Of a stretch of 64,000 nt of DNA, positions 1 to 8,732 are shown piece after piece. The DNA is taken from positions 1-64,000 of the forward strand of contig DATJED010000005.1 of assembly GCA_035496935.1 (NCBI GenBank). The letters run 5' to 3'. Source of the stretch: Pseudopedobacter sp035496935 (lineage in GTDB: Bacteria; Bacteroidota; Bacteroidia; Sphingobacteriales; Sphingobacteriaceae). Position 1 is the first letter of the stretch. Every line of letters begins with the position of its first letter. Below the pieces are notes generated by a model. The model had not been told where the DNA came from. It worked only from the letters and a program-made list of their open reading frames with translations, and did not search any database. The position numbers were made by a program, and so were the translations under genes.

Positions 1-2232
1 CCACGCCCCTGCGGTTTGGCTACATTTAACGCGAATCTTAAAAACGCTATCGATAAAAATCTGTTGAAAAACACAGATGAGAGCTTCGTTATCGCCATTA
101 ATGATCAGGATGATTTGGCACAATATCCGTACGGAAAAGAGGTCAAATACATCATTAGGCAACAATATCAAAAAGATTATATCCAGACCGCAAATTTCAT
201 CAACAACAGCGATACCGACGTTTGCATTATGCAACATGAATTTGGAATTTACGGTGGCGATAGCGGCGTTTATGTTTTACCGCTCATCAACCGTATAGAA
301 AAACCCCTTATTACCATATTGCACACGGTTTTACAAGAACCTAGCTATCTGCAAAAAATCATCATTCAAGATATTGCGCTACATTCCTCAAAAATTGTAG
401 TAATGGCAGAAAAAGCCGTTGAATTTTTAGTTGAGATTTACGGGGTAAGCAGAGAAAAAATTGAGCTAATTGAACACGGTGTACCAGATTATCCAGATTC
501 TATCTATGAAATTTTAAACAAACAAAATATACTGCCAGGTAAGCGTGTTTTACTAACTTTCGGCTTACTGTCCAGAAACAAAGGAATTGAAACAGTAATT
601 AAAGCCTTGCCGGCAATCGTAAAAAAACATCCCGAAGTGGTTTATACCGTTATCGGAAAAACTCATCCACATATATTAAAAAACCAAGGAGAAGAATATC
701 GGGATTATCTTAAAAAGCTGGCTGTCGATTTAGGCGTGAGCAAAAACGTAAACTTTATCAACAGTTTTGTTAGCGAGGAAGATTTGATTAAATACCTTAC
801 CGCTACAGAAATTTACATTACACCTTATTTAAACGAAGCACAAATTACTAGCGGAACTTTATCTTATGCAGTTGGAGCCGGTGCAGCAGTGGTATCTACA
901 CCGTATTGGCATGCCCAAGAGCTACTCGCTAACAATAAAGGCAGGCTCTTTGGCTTTGGAGATCATGAAGCGCTATCAGAAATCGTAAATGATTTGCTGG
1001 ATAATGATAAAACTCTAAAAAACATCCGCGATAACGCCTATGCTTATGGTTTAACGCTTCGGTATCCAAAAATAGGTGGCTTATATAAAAATTTGGCCGA
1101 GGAAGCGATACGCACACATATTCCTAAAGTTGCCTTCAGTTTTTCGCAACTTAACGCCGATTTGTTGCCCGCTTTTACGTTAGAATATGTAAAACGCTTG
1201 ACAGATGATACCGGCATTGTGCAACACGCCAAATACGGTATCCCAAATTTAAAAGAGGGCTATTGTATGGATGACAATAGCAGAGCTTTGATTATGATAT
1301 TGATGGCATACGATCAATACAAATCTAAGGAAGCACTTGATTTAGCACCTATTTACCTCAGTTTTATCCAATATATGCAGTGCGAGAACGGAAATTTCAG
1401 AAATTTCCTCAGCTTTAAACGGGAATATTTAGACGAAGTTGGCACTGACGATTCATATGGACGAACGCTGTGGGCTTTGGGATTTATGATCTGCAATTCT
1501 CCAAATAACTCCTATAAAGAATTTGCCCGAGAGCTGTTCTTCAATTCTTTGCAACATCTTGAAAAATTGGAGCATTTACGCGGTTATGCAAATAGTATTA
1601 TCGGTTTAGCGCATTATTTAAATTCGTATCCCGATGAGATTTTACAATCTCAACTAGTGGCTTTAGCTGATAAGCTAGTGCTGGCCTATGAAAAACATCG
1701 TACAGAAAACTGGCATTGGTTTGAAGAAAAACTGACTTATGATAACGCCATTTTACCTTTGGCTTTGCTTAAATCGTACGAGATTACCAACAAATACATC
1801 TACAAAGAAATTGGCTTAGAAAGTTTATGCTTTTTAGATGGTGAAACGCTAAACCAAGGATACTATAACCCAATAGGAAACGACGGCTGGTTTTATAAAA
1901 ACCAAGAAAAAGCTGTATTTGACCAACAGGCGATAGAAACCATGGCGGCAGTAATGATGTATTTTCAGGCGTTTGAAACTACCAAAGATGTGGTATTTAT
2001 TGAAAAAATGTTTAAAACCTATTTATGGTTTTTAGGCGAAAATGCATTGCGGATACCGCTTTACGACCACGAAACTAAAGGTTGTTGTGATGGTTTAACG
2101 CCACAGGGTTTAAACAGAAATCAGGGAGCCGAAAGTACGCTGGCTTACTTCATTTCGCACCTTACTGTACTAAAAGCGCAGGAAAAAGAGTATTTGTTTG
2201 ATAAAAAAACTTCTATACAAACTTGTGATTAA
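1..2232 (+). CDS. GT4 glycosyltransferase fused to a helical toroid-like domain (5' partial)
   Basis: The reading frame is open from base 1: the codons before the first TTG (16) read PRPCG and join onto LATFN, which resembles the N-terminus of GT4 enzymes (PPR-CGIATF). The gene therefore starts upstream of the window and the TTG is not its start. Counting from the TTG, residues 1-370 are a GT-B glycosyltransferase, with a nucleotide-sugar-binding half around GLLSRNKGIETVIKAL (about 182-197) and a later EAQITSGTLSYA stretch. Residues about 375-738 lack GT motifs and look like an alpha/alpha toroid (MDDNSRALI, DNAILPLALL, FDQQAIETMAAVMMY), as in some sugar epimerases and glycosidases. The stop codon abuts the ATG of the next GT4 gene, so the two are probably translationally coupled. 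Family assignment is good; donor, acceptor and the role of the C-terminal half are unknown. Confidence 0.85.
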   Translation, partial: PRPCGLATFNANLKNAIDKNLLKNTDESFVIAINDQDDLAQYPYGKEVKYIIRQQYQKDYIQTANFINNSDTDVCIMQHEFGIYGGDSGVYVLPLINRIEKPLITILHTVLQEPSYLQKIIIQDIALHSSKIVVMAEKAVEFLVEIYGVSREKIELIEHGVPDYPDSIYEILNKQNILPGKRVLLTFGLLSRNKGIETVIKALPAIVKKHPEVVYTVIGKTHPHILKNQGEEYRDYLKKLAVDLGVSKNVNFINSFVSEEDLIKYLTATEIYITPYLNEAQITSGTLSYAVGAGAAVVSTPYWHAQELLANNKGRLFGFGDHEALSEIVNDLLDNDKTLKNIRDNAYAYGLTLRYPKIGGLYKNLAEEAIRTHIPKVAFSFSQLNADLLPAFTLEYVKRLTDDTGIVQHAKYGIPNLKEGYCMDDNSRALIMILMAYDQYKSKEALDLAPIYLSFIQYMQCENGNFRNFLSFKREYLDEVGTDDSYGRTLWALGFMICNSPNNSYKEFARELFFNSLQHLEKLEHLRGYANSIIGLAHYLNSYPDEILQSQLVALADKLVLAYEKHRTENWHWFEEKLTYDNAILPLALLKSYEITNKYIYKEIGLESLCFLDGETLNQGYYNPIGNDGWFYKNQEKAVFDQQAIETMAAVMMYFQAFETTKDVVFIEKMFKTYLWFLGENALRIPLYDHETKGCCDGLTPQGLNRNQGAESTLAYFISHLTVLKAQEKEYLFDKKTSIQTCD

Positions 2233-3246
2233 ATGAAGGTTGCCATTCTGTCGCCGGTTGCTTGGCGTACGCCTCCTTTACACTACGGTCCGTGGGAACA
2301 AATGGCTTCTAACCTAGCCGAACAATTGGTGAAATTAGGAGTTGACGTCACGCTTTTTGCTACGCAAGATTCTTTAACTTCCGGAAAACTAAATGCAGTA
2401 ATTGAAGAAGGTTATGAAACCAAAAAAGGACAGGATGCAAAGGTGCTGGAGTGCTTGCACATTAGTAATTTAATGGAAAACGCAAATGATTTTGACATCA
2501 TTCATAATCATTTTGATTTTTTGCCCCTCACCTATTCTAAGCTGGTCAATACACCTATGATTACCACTATTCATGGGTTTTCATCAGAAAAAATTATCCC
2601 GGTTTATCAAAAATATAATGCAAATACTTCGTATGTGTCTATCAGCAACTCCGACAGGCATGATAAACTGAATTATTTAGCAACTGTTTATAACGGTTTA
2701 AACGTCGATGATTTTGACCTGAACGAAAATCCAAAAGATCAATTACTTTTTTTTGGAAGAATCCATCCTGACAAGGGCACTGCCGAAGCAATTGCTATTG
2801 CTAAACAAACAGATAAAAAGCTGATTATAGCGGGGATTATACAAGACCAAAATTATTTTGATAAAGAAGTTAAACCGCATTTAAACAGCAATATCGAATT
2901 TATAGGACACGCCGGTCCCGAAAAAAGGAACGAGTTGATGGGCACTTCGTTAGCGCTGTTGCACCCGATAAATTTTAATGAGCCTTTTGGATTAAGTGTT
3001 GCCGAAGCTATGATGTGTGGAACGCCGGTAATAGCCTTTAATCGTGGTTCCATGCCAGAGCTAATCGAACATGGAACCACAGGATATTTAGTGAATGATG
3101 TAGCTGAAGCAAGTAAGGCAGTAGAAAAAATTACAACCATTAACCGTTCCCATTGCTCGGCAATTGCCAAAGGCCGATTTTCTGCGCAAACAATGGCGAA
3201 AGATTACCTGAAGCTTTATAAACGGATTTTAGAAAAAGGCCATTAA
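2233..3246 (+). CDS. GT4-family glycosyltransferase
   Basis: This 337-residue GT-B protein transfers a sugar from a nucleotide-sugar donor; its acceptor is unknown. The N-terminus (LSPVAWRTPPLHYGPWEQ) is the usual glycine/proline-rich acceptor-side loop. The C-terminal half has the donor-binding signature: FFGRIHPDKGTAEAI near residues 173-187 and the E-x7-E motif in EPFGLSVAEAMMCGTPVIAF around 252-271. No signal peptide or membrane segment is visible, so it should act in the cytoplasm. It follows the GT4-toroid gene with zero spacing and converges on a GH130 gene. That grouping suggests synthesis and turnover of one oligosaccharide; this is inference. Confidence 0.88.
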   Translation: MKVAILSPVAWRTPPLHYGPWEQMASNLAEQLVKLGVDVTLFATQDSLTSGKLNAVIEEGYETKKGQDAKVLECLHISNLMENANDFDIIHNHFDFLPLTYSKLVNTPMITTIHGFSSEKIIPVYQKYNANTSYVSISNSDRHDKLNYLATVYNGLNVDDFDLNENPKDQLLFFGRIHPDKGTAEAIAIAKQTDKKLIIAGIIQDQNYFDKEVKPHLNSNIEFIGHAGPEKRNELMGTSLALLHPINFNEPFGLSVAEAMMCGTPVIAFNRGSMPELIEHGTTGYLVNDVAEASKAVEKITTINRSHCSAIAKGRFSAQTMAKDYLKLYKRILEKGH

Positions 3247-3308
3247 TTGAATAGTTCGTTAGCATTGGTATTTGCGGGCAGTGTTTCAGCTCATTGGTCA
3301 TTAGTAAA

Positions 3309-3357
3309 AGACTTACGAAGTTTCCTTTGCCAAGTCGCAAATAAACTTCGTAAGTCT
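3309..3357. terminator. 15-bp inverted repeat between convergent genes
   Basis: The arms 3309-3323 and 3343-3357 are perfect reverse complements (AGACTTACGAAGTTT and its complement) with a 19-base spacer. The element lies in the roughly 210-base gap between the convergent GT4 and GH130 genes and could fold as a bidirectional transcription barrier. It lacks a strong T tract, so terminator function is a guess. A related shorter hairpin sits between murF and rmuC at 23186-23210. Confidence 0.45.
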
Positions 3358-3431
3358 GGTAGTCATTAGTTCCTTGAAATGATATATTTAGGCATTGTTC
3401 TATTCCATCACTCCAATATTTCATCCTTCAC

Positions 3432-3452
3432 TCATTCAAACTTCAATCATTC
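3432..3452. repeat. Interspersed GAATGATTGA-type intergenic repeat, copy 1
   Basis: Read on the minus strand, this 21-base stretch is GAATGATTGAAGTTTGAATGA. It matches 10255-10275 (plus strand) at 19 of 21 positions. The surrounding 3370-3480 segment is low-complexity, rich in ATTCA and ATTCC words. Both copies lie just beyond gene ends. Confidence 0.5.
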
Positions 3453-3458
3453 CATCCT

Positions 3459-4940
3459 TCACCCATTAACCCCGTTCACTCGCTCATTCATCAGTCTATC
3501 CAATAATTCTTCCAAATTAACTGACATAAAAGAAGAAGAATAATCCGACAATCCGTAAGGAATAATTAATTCGCCATTATTAATGATGGAACCGCAGGAG
3601 TAAACTACATTAGGCACATAGCCTTCCCGCTCGTCTTTATTTGCAATTAAAAGCGGTTCTTTTAAGCGGCCTATCTCAATACTCGGGTCCTCTAAATCCA
3701 GCAAACTTGCGCCCAAGCAGTACCTGCGCATAGCACCAACACCATGTGTAATTACTAGCCAGCCTTTTTCGGTCTCTATGGGCGAACCGCAATTGCCTAT
3801 CTGGACAAATTCCCAAAAATATTTTGGCGATTGCAGCATTATCGGATCTGTCCAGATGTTTACCTTATCAGAATACATAATATAGTTGTTCCAGCCGTCA
3901 ATTCTGGACATCATTACGTATTTTCCTTTGATTTTTCGAGGAAACAAAGCCAAGTTTTTATTTTTTGCGCCCTTTCCGTACATCGGTCTTACCTTAAAAT
4001 CATAAAAATCAGTAGTTTCTAATAATTTCGGCATAATGGTATGCCCATCATAAGCCGTATAGGTAGCATAATATTTTGTGGAACCATCTTCATTGGTAAA
4101 CTTTACAAACCTTGCATCTTCAATTCCTTTACGTTCGTATTCTGTTATTGGATAAATGATGCGATCGGATATGTCTGTATCCAGAGAAAAAATAATCTCG
4201 TGGTACGAGTCGGCTAACCAAAGCAATTTTTCCAGTTCAGTATCAGTTTTATTGATGCTATCATCCGCCATCAACTTTTCTATAGTTAGCTTGAGCGTTT
4301 TGTAGTCAAACTTATCCCCTAAATGTTCACGAGCCAACATTCTTGTCTTTTTAGAAATCTGGGCATCTTTTACTTTCTCTAAGAAAAACTCTTTACGGTA
4401 AATATTATTCTTTATAATCTCGGCCTCATCCACGTATCTGCCGACAGGCAAAACTTCTACATCATTATTACGCTTTAGTAAGGCTCGCCTGAATACTATG
4501 GAAGAAATATGTCCCTCACCTACCGCTCTAAAGCTAATGATCAATCGGCGTTCGCCTGCCTCCAAATCAGATTGGTCTGGATCTTCAATGATAGATGGGT
4601 TAAAAAACGCCGCAGATTCAATGGAATATTCATGTGTAAAATAAGCTCCTATTAAAAGTTTTCTAAAGCGGGAAGTTTCTTTTATATTCTGCGCCTCACT
4701 AGGCAGTTCTTGCATCAATTTATCAGCATGTTTATTCAAAATCTTGGTAATGTTCCGATGTCTTTTAGAAAACTCCTGTAAAATGGGGGCTATTAAATCA
4801 TAAACCTGTAGTTCATCAAGCTTATTAATGTGATCCAAAATTTCCTTTGCTCTAATTTCGCCATTATAAAAAAAACGGGCAATAACCCTTTTTGCGTCTG
4901 GTATTACAGTAACATTTTTTCTGGTGATAGGTATCCTCAT
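3459..4940 (-). CDS. GH130-family glycosidase/phosphorylase
   Basis: GH130 enzymes are mostly phosphorylases or hydrolases of beta-mannosides. Recognisable family blocks are FNPSIIED followed by RAVGEGHISS (residues about 112-165), a YATYTAYDG stretch, KNLALFPRKIKGKYVMMSRID, GSPIETEKGWLVITHGVG with RRYCLGASLLDLEDP, and GYVPNVVYSCG near the C-terminus. The protein is 493 residues; the first 105 or so form an extra helical region not seen in the short GH130 proteins. There is no signal peptide, so the substrate should be cytoplasmic. It converges on the two GT4 genes. Substrate identity and phosphorolysis versus hydrolysis cannot be decided from sequence. Confidence 0.88.
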   Translation of the reverse strand: MRIPITRKNVTVIPDAKRVIARFFYNGEIRAKEILDHINKLDELQVYDLIAPILQEFSKRHRNITKILNKHADKLMQELPSEAQNIKETSRFRKLLIGAYFTHEYSIESAAFFNPSIIEDPDQSDLEAGERRLIISFRAVGEGHISSIVFRRALLKRNNDVEVLPVGRYVDEAEIIKNNIYRKEFFLEKVKDAQISKKTRMLAREHLGDKFDYKTLKLTIEKLMADDSINKTDTELEKLLWLADSYHEIIFSLDTDISDRIIYPITEYERKGIEDARFVKFTNEDGSTKYYATYTAYDGHTIMPKLLETTDFYDFKVRPMYGKGAKNKNLALFPRKIKGKYVMMSRIDGWNNYIMYSDKVNIWTDPIMLQSPKYFWEFVQIGNCGSPIETEKGWLVITHGVGAMRRYCLGASLLDLEDPSIEIGRLKEPLLIANKDEREGYVPNVVYSCGSIINNGELIIPYGLSDYSSSFMSVNLEELLDRLMNERVNGVNG

Positions 4941-5145
4941 AAGATTTTAATTAGGCTTTTTGCAATTTAACCTCTTTTGAAAAGAGATGCAACAATTTAT
5001 ATTATCAAATACGATGCTAAACAATCAATTCTTTTGAAAGTTAAAAGTTAAAGCTTTAATTACTAGTATAGTTAATAATTAATTATTTGGATAGCGAAAT
5101 AATTTATAGCCATCTTTGTTTTCTCTCTTAAAAAGATTTAAACTA

Positions 5146-5176
5146 TTGTTTTTCAATTTAATAATCTCTACTTTTG
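5146..5176 (+). promoter_or_regulatory. Bacteroidota-type promoter of the rpsF operon
   Basis: A -7 element TACTTTTG (5169-5176, matching TAnnTTTG) has a TTG at 5146-5148, 20 bases upstream, as expected for the -33 element. It gives a leader of about 40 bases before rpsF, and the early leader contains a short CCGCAAAAAAGCGG hairpin. Confidence 0.6.
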
Positions 5177-5218
5177 CAGTCCCGCAAAAAAGCGGAATTA
5201 AAAACAATATTGTAAGAA

Positions 5219-5581
5219 ATGAATCAATACGAAACCACTATCATTCTTACCCCGTTGTTATCAGAAGAAGTTGCTAAAGAGGTAATTGCAAAATTCTCTA
5301 AAATTCTTACTGATAACGGAGCCGAAATTGTCATGGAAGACAATTGGGGTTTGAAAAAACTGGCGTACCCGATTGAGAAAAAATCAACGGCGTACTATCA
5401 CTTGACCGAATATAAATGTTCAGGTGAGGTTATCGGCAAATTAGAAATCGAATTAAAACGTGATGAGCGTGTGATGCGGTTTTTAACAATTAGTTTAAAT
5501 AAACATGCAGTTGCTTACAATGAGAAAAAACGTGGCGGTGCATTTAACAAGAAAAAAGACAAAGCTGAGGTAGCAAACTAA
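5219..5581 (+). CDS. rpsF: 30S ribosomal protein S6
   Basis: Ribosomal protein bS6 (120 residues) binds 16S rRNA next to bS18 on the platform of the small subunit. The N-terminal YETTIILTPLLSEE, the central WGLKKLAYPIEKKSTAYYHL and the RDERVMRFLTI strand are diagnostic. The C-terminus is a lysine-rich tail typical of the phylum. It heads the rpsF-rpsR-rplI operon; its TAA overlaps the rpsR ATG by one base. No Shine-Dalgarno precedes its ATG. In Bacteroidota, bS6 and bS18 are reported to help occlude the anti-Shine-Dalgarno end of 16S rRNA. Confidence 0.98.
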   Translation: MNQYETTIILTPLLSEEVAKEVIAKFSKILTDNGAEIVMEDNWGLKKLAYPIEKKSTAYYHLTEYKCSGEVIGKLEIELKRDERVMRFLTISLNKHAVAYNEKKRGGAFNKKKDKAEVAN

Positions 5582-5844
5582 TGGCACAAGACAAAATCCA
5601 GTATGTGACTGCTCCCAAGGTGGAGGATAACAGAAAAAAATATTGCCGTTTTAAAAAGAACGGAATCAAGTACATTGATTACAAAGACGCTAACTTTTTG
5701 TTAAAGTTTATCAACGATCAGGGTAAAATTTTACCTCGCAGATTAACTGGTACTTCTTTGAAATATCAACGTAAAGTAGCTCAGGCAGTAAAAAGAGCTC
5801 GCCACATAGGTGTATTGCCATTTGTAACTGACGGTTTAAAATAA
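5581..5844 (+). CDS. rpsR: 30S ribosomal protein S18
   Basis: bS18 (87 residues) pairs with bS6 on the small-subunit platform. The core KKYCRFKKNGIKYIDYKDANFL and the LTGTSLKYQRKVAQAVKRAR helix are typical. It overlaps the rpsF stop by one base (TAATG), indicating translational coupling. It is followed after a purine-rich ribosome-binding site by rplI. Confidence 0.98.
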   Translation: MAQDKIQYVTAPKVEDNRKKYCRFKKNGIKYIDYKDANFLLKFINDQGKILPRRLTGTSLKYQRKVAQAVKRARHIGVLPFVTDGLK

Positions 5845-5850
5845 GGGAGG
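5845..5850 (+). promoter_or_regulatory. Strong Shine-Dalgarno sequence of rplI
   Basis: GGGAGG lies immediately after the rpsR TAA and five bases before the rplI ATG; it contains the full GGAGG core. None of the other start regions I inspected in the window (rpsF, mtgA, def, asd, icd, pepP) has a comparable motif, which is what the phylum normally shows. Confidence 0.75.
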
Positions 5851-5855
5851 CTAAC

Positions 5856-6299
5856 ATGGAAGTAATATTAAAACAAGATGTAAAGAACCTGGGAGAGAAA
5901 GATGATATCGTTTCTGTAAAACCTGGTTTTGGCCGTAACTATTTGATTCCTCAGGGTCAGGCTATTTTAGCTACCGAGTCGGCAAGAAAAGTTTTGGCTG
6001 AGAACATTAAACAAGCTCAGTTTAAACAAGAGAAAATTAAAAAAGATGCTGACGCTACAGCTGCTAAATTAGAAGGCATTACACTTTCTATTGGTGCTAA
6101 AGCTGGCGAAAGCGGTAAAATATTTGGTGCAGTAAACACTATACAAGTGGCTGATGCATTAAAGAAATTAGGTTTTGAGGTTGACAGAAGAAGAATTACT
6201 TTTGAATCTGATGTAAAATTTGTTGGTGACTATGTTGCTAATTTAAACTTACATAAAGAAGTTAAAGTACAAGTTCCTTTTAGTGTTGTAGCCGAATAA
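5856..6299 (+). CDS. rplI: 50S ribosomal protein L9
   Basis: bL9 (147 residues) binds 23S rRNA at the base of the L1 stalk. The N-terminal domain carries MEVILKQDVKNLGEKDDIV and VKPGFGRNYLIPQGQA; a long helix (about 41-75) connects to the C-terminal domain (SGKIFGAVNTIQVADAL). Length is normal. It is the third gene of the operon, starts from an ATG with a strong Shine-Dalgarno (5845-5850), and is followed by a hairpin terminator. Confidence 0.98.
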   Translation: MEVILKQDVKNLGEKDDIVSVKPGFGRNYLIPQGQAILATESARKVLAENIKQAQFKQEKIKKDADATAAKLEGITLSIGAKAGESGKIFGAVNTIQVADALKKLGFEVDRRRITFESDVKFVGDYVANLNLHKEVKVQVPFSVVAE

Positions 6300-6320
6300 G
6301 CTAATTAAACATTATTTAAA

Positions 6321-6356
6321 AATGCTTTCTGTTTATTCAGGAAGCATTTTTTATTT
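6321..6356 (+). terminator. Intrinsic terminator of the rpsF-rpsR-rplI operon
   Basis: A 10-bp stem (6321-6330 with 6339-6348, one G-T wobble) has an 8-base loop and runs into a T-rich tail. It ends the ribosomal operon just before mtgA. Confidence 0.75.
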
Positions 6357-6367
6357 TAGCCCTATCT

Positions 6368-7081
6368 ATGTCGAAACAAAGAAGTAAACGTCCAGCTTTT
6401 AATTTACAAGCCGTCGGAAAATGGGTTTCCAAAATTATACTTTATGCAATAGCAATTAGTGTATTTTGGGTTTTGCTTTACAAGTTTATAAACCCGCCCG
6501 TTACTTTTTTAATGGTACAAAGGGCGTTTGAAAGAAAAGCCGATGGTAAAACTTGGAAAATCGACAAAAAATGGAAGCGTTTTGATGAACTGTCTTTCAA
6601 TTTAAAGAAGGCCGCTATCGCAGGTGAAGACGCCAACTTTTTACACCATAATGGTTTCGACTTTGAAGCTATGCAAAAGGCCTTTCAAAAAAACCAGAAA
6701 GGCAAGAAATTGAGAGGCGGAAGTACCATTAGCCAACAAACTGCAAAAAACGTTTTCCTATGGCCTGGCCGTTCTTATATCCGTAAAGGGTTTGAAGCTT
6801 ATTTTACTTTTTTAATTGAGCTATTTTGGAGCAAAAACCGGATTTTAGAAGTTTATCTAAATGTAATTGAAATGGGCGACGGCATTTACGGTGCTGAAAG
6901 CGCCTGCCAGAATTACTTTCAAAAACCGGCAACCAATTTGTTAAAAGGCGAAGCAGCATTATTAATTGCCGTATTGCCTAACCCTAGGCGATGGTCGCCC
7001 GCTAAACCAACGGCTTATATTTACCACAGGCAATATTTAATCCTTAGAAATATGCGGAATTTGGGAAAGGTGGAGTTTTAG
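6368..7081 (+). CDS. mtgA: Monofunctional peptidoglycan transglycosylase
   Basis: A GT51 enzyme that polymerises lipid II into glycan strands at the outer face of the inner membrane. One membrane segment lies near residues 20-42 (ILYAIAISVFWVLLYKF). The catalytic GT51 block follows: EDANFLHHNGFD (Glu87 as the likely catalytic base), GGSTISQQTAKNVFLW, and KNRILEVYLNVIEMGDGIYG. There is no transpeptidase domain, and the length of 237 fits MtgA. It starts 68 bases after rplI behind a terminator. A second GT51 protein of different architecture is encoded at 12605-14740. Confidence 0.93.
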   Translation: MSKQRSKRPAFNLQAVGKWVSKIILYAIAISVFWVLLYKFINPPVTFLMVQRAFERKADGKTWKIDKKWKRFDELSFNLKKAAIAGEDANFLHHNGFDFEAMQKAFQKNQKGKKLRGGSTISQQTAKNVFLWPGRSYIRKGFEAYFTFLIELFWSKNRILEVYLNVIEMGDGIYGAESACQNYFQKPATNLLKGEAALLIAVLPNPRRWSPAKPTAYIYHRQYLILRNMRNLGKVEF

Positions 7082-7170
7082 CCTAATGATGCTGAATTTG
7101 CTTCGATTTACAGGGCAGCATACAAAAAGGAAGCGTCTGCCTACCCTACTAATTACGCCTTATTCTTTAA

Positions 7171-8715
7171 TTATTTGTTCTTCTTCTTCAAACTCAAATC
7201 ATAAAAATCTGTTCTTCGATCTTTCAAATTTTTAACGCTTCCAAACTCATGGAGCTCTTTCAATAAATCCAGATTCACATCGGCAATCAAAATGTTTTCG
7301 GTGTTTGGAGTGGTTTCGGCTACAATAGCGTTTGACGGAAATGCAAAGTCGGATGGGGAAAATATCGCCGACTGTGCGTACTGTAAATCCATGTTATTCA
7401 CTTTTGGCAAATTACCTACAGAGCCGGTAATGGCAACATAACATTCGTTTTCTATCGCTCTCGCCTGAGAACAAATCCTAACTCGGTTATAGGCGTTCTG
7501 CGTATCGGTCCAAAATGGAACAAATAGAATATCCATTTTTTCTATGGCTTGTAATCTCGCTAACTCCGGAAATTCAGAATCGTAGCAGATCAAAATCCCA
7601 ATTCGTCCCGCATCGGTATCAAAAACCTTTAACTCGTTTCCACCGCTCATTCCCCATGAATGGACTTCTGATGGCGTTGGGTGCACTTTAATCGACCGAT
7701 CATAAGTTCCATCTCTACGGCACAAATAAGATACATTGTAAAGTTTATCATCCTCTAACAAAGGCATACTGCCAGCAATGATGTTAACGTTGTAGGAGAC
7801 AGCCAATTCGCAAAATCGATTCCTAATAAATTCGGTATGTTTTGCCAGCTCTCTTATCGCCTTAGCTTCTCCTAAATGGTTGTAATCTGCCATTAAAGGC
7901 GCATTAAAAAACTCTGGGAAAACGACAAAATCAGAAGAATAATCACTCACCGCATCCACAAAATATTCGGCGCTTTCCATTAAATCGCTTACGGTAGGAA
8001 ACAAGCGCATTTGCCACTGCACCAAACCAATTCTTACGGTAGATTTTTTTAGTAGGCTGTCTTTTTCTTCGTCAACATAGTAAATATTGTTCCACTCCAA
8101 AAGCGTAGCAAACTCTTTAGATTGTTGATCTTCTGGTAAATAATTTTTTAATATTTTTTTAACGTGGAAATCGTTGGAAATCTGAAATGTAAGCGTAGGA
8201 TCGTAAATTTCCTTCATCTTTACCTTATCTATATATTGGCGAGGTGTAAGGTTGCTATGTTTTTCAAAATTCGGAATCCTTCCACCTAAAATAATGGACT
8301 TTAAATTTAAATTTTCGCAGAGTAACTTACGAGCGTCATATAATCTTCGGGCTAAACGCAATCCCCTATAATCAGGGTGCACAAAAACCTCTATCCCGTA
8401 CAAAACGTCGCCGTCATAAGTATGTGTGCTAAATGTATAATTCCCCGTTGCCTGGGCATAGGTGTGTGTGGTCCCTAGTTTATCAAAATCAACAATAATG
8501 CTCAAAGCTGTGGCCACAACTTTACCATTAATTTCTATACATAACTGCCCTTCTGGAAAAATTTTTATTAATTTATCGATGGATTTTTCTCGCCAAAAAC
8601 TTTCTCCCATGGCTGCATAAGCAGAAATCATTGCCGATTTTAAATCTGCATAATCTTCTGGTTTTAAAGTTCTAAGTTCTACCGTTTCTATTAAATTTGG
8701 CTTTGTTGACATCAT
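7171..8715 (-). CDS. GNAT acetyltransferase-carbon-nitrogen hydrolase fusion
   Basis: This 514-residue protein joins an N-terminal GNAT-like domain (about 10-170; VHPDYRGLRLARRLYDARK matches the acetyl-CoA-binding loop) to a C-terminal nitrilase-superfamily amidase (about 226-510). The hydrolase triad is visible: Glu268 in VVFPEFF, Lys343 in RSIKVHPTP and Cys377 in GILICYDSEFPE. Nitrilase-GNAT fusions are a recognised branch of the superfamily with unsettled substrates. It starts at ATG-ATG just beyond the terminator of the upstream T9SS gene, so it probably has its own promoter overlapping that region. No export signal is seen. The substrate is unknown. Confidence 0.88.
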   Translation of the reverse strand: MMSTKPNLIETVELRTLKPEDYADLKSAMISAYAAMGESFWREKSIDKLIKIFPEGQLCIEINGKVVATALSIIVDFDKLGTTHTYAQATGNYTFSTHTYDGDVLYGIEVFVHPDYRGLRLARRLYDARKLLCENLNLKSIILGGRIPNFEKHSNLTPRQYIDKVKMKEIYDPTLTFQISNDFHVKKILKNYLPEDQQSKEFATLLEWNNIYYVDEEKDSLLKKSTVRIGLVQWQMRLFPTVSDLMESAEYFVDAVSDYSSDFVVFPEFFNAPLMADYNHLGEAKAIRELAKHTEFIRNRFCELAVSYNVNIIAGSMPLLEDDKLYNVSYLCRRDGTYDRSIKVHPTPSEVHSWGMSGGNELKVFDTDAGRIGILICYDSEFPELARLQAIEKMDILFVPFWTDTQNAYNRVRICSQARAIENECYVAITGSVGNLPKVNNMDLQYAQSAIFSPSDFAFPSNAIVAETTPNTENILIADVNLDLLKELHEFGSVKNLKDRRTDFYDLSLKKKNK

Positions 8716-8732
8716 TTTATATAAAAAGAAAA

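Noticed and set aside
16..18. TTG as the start of the first glycosyltransferase
   Set aside because: The frame is open to base 1 and the codons before it complete the conserved PPR-CG-ATF type N-terminus, so the true start is outside the window.
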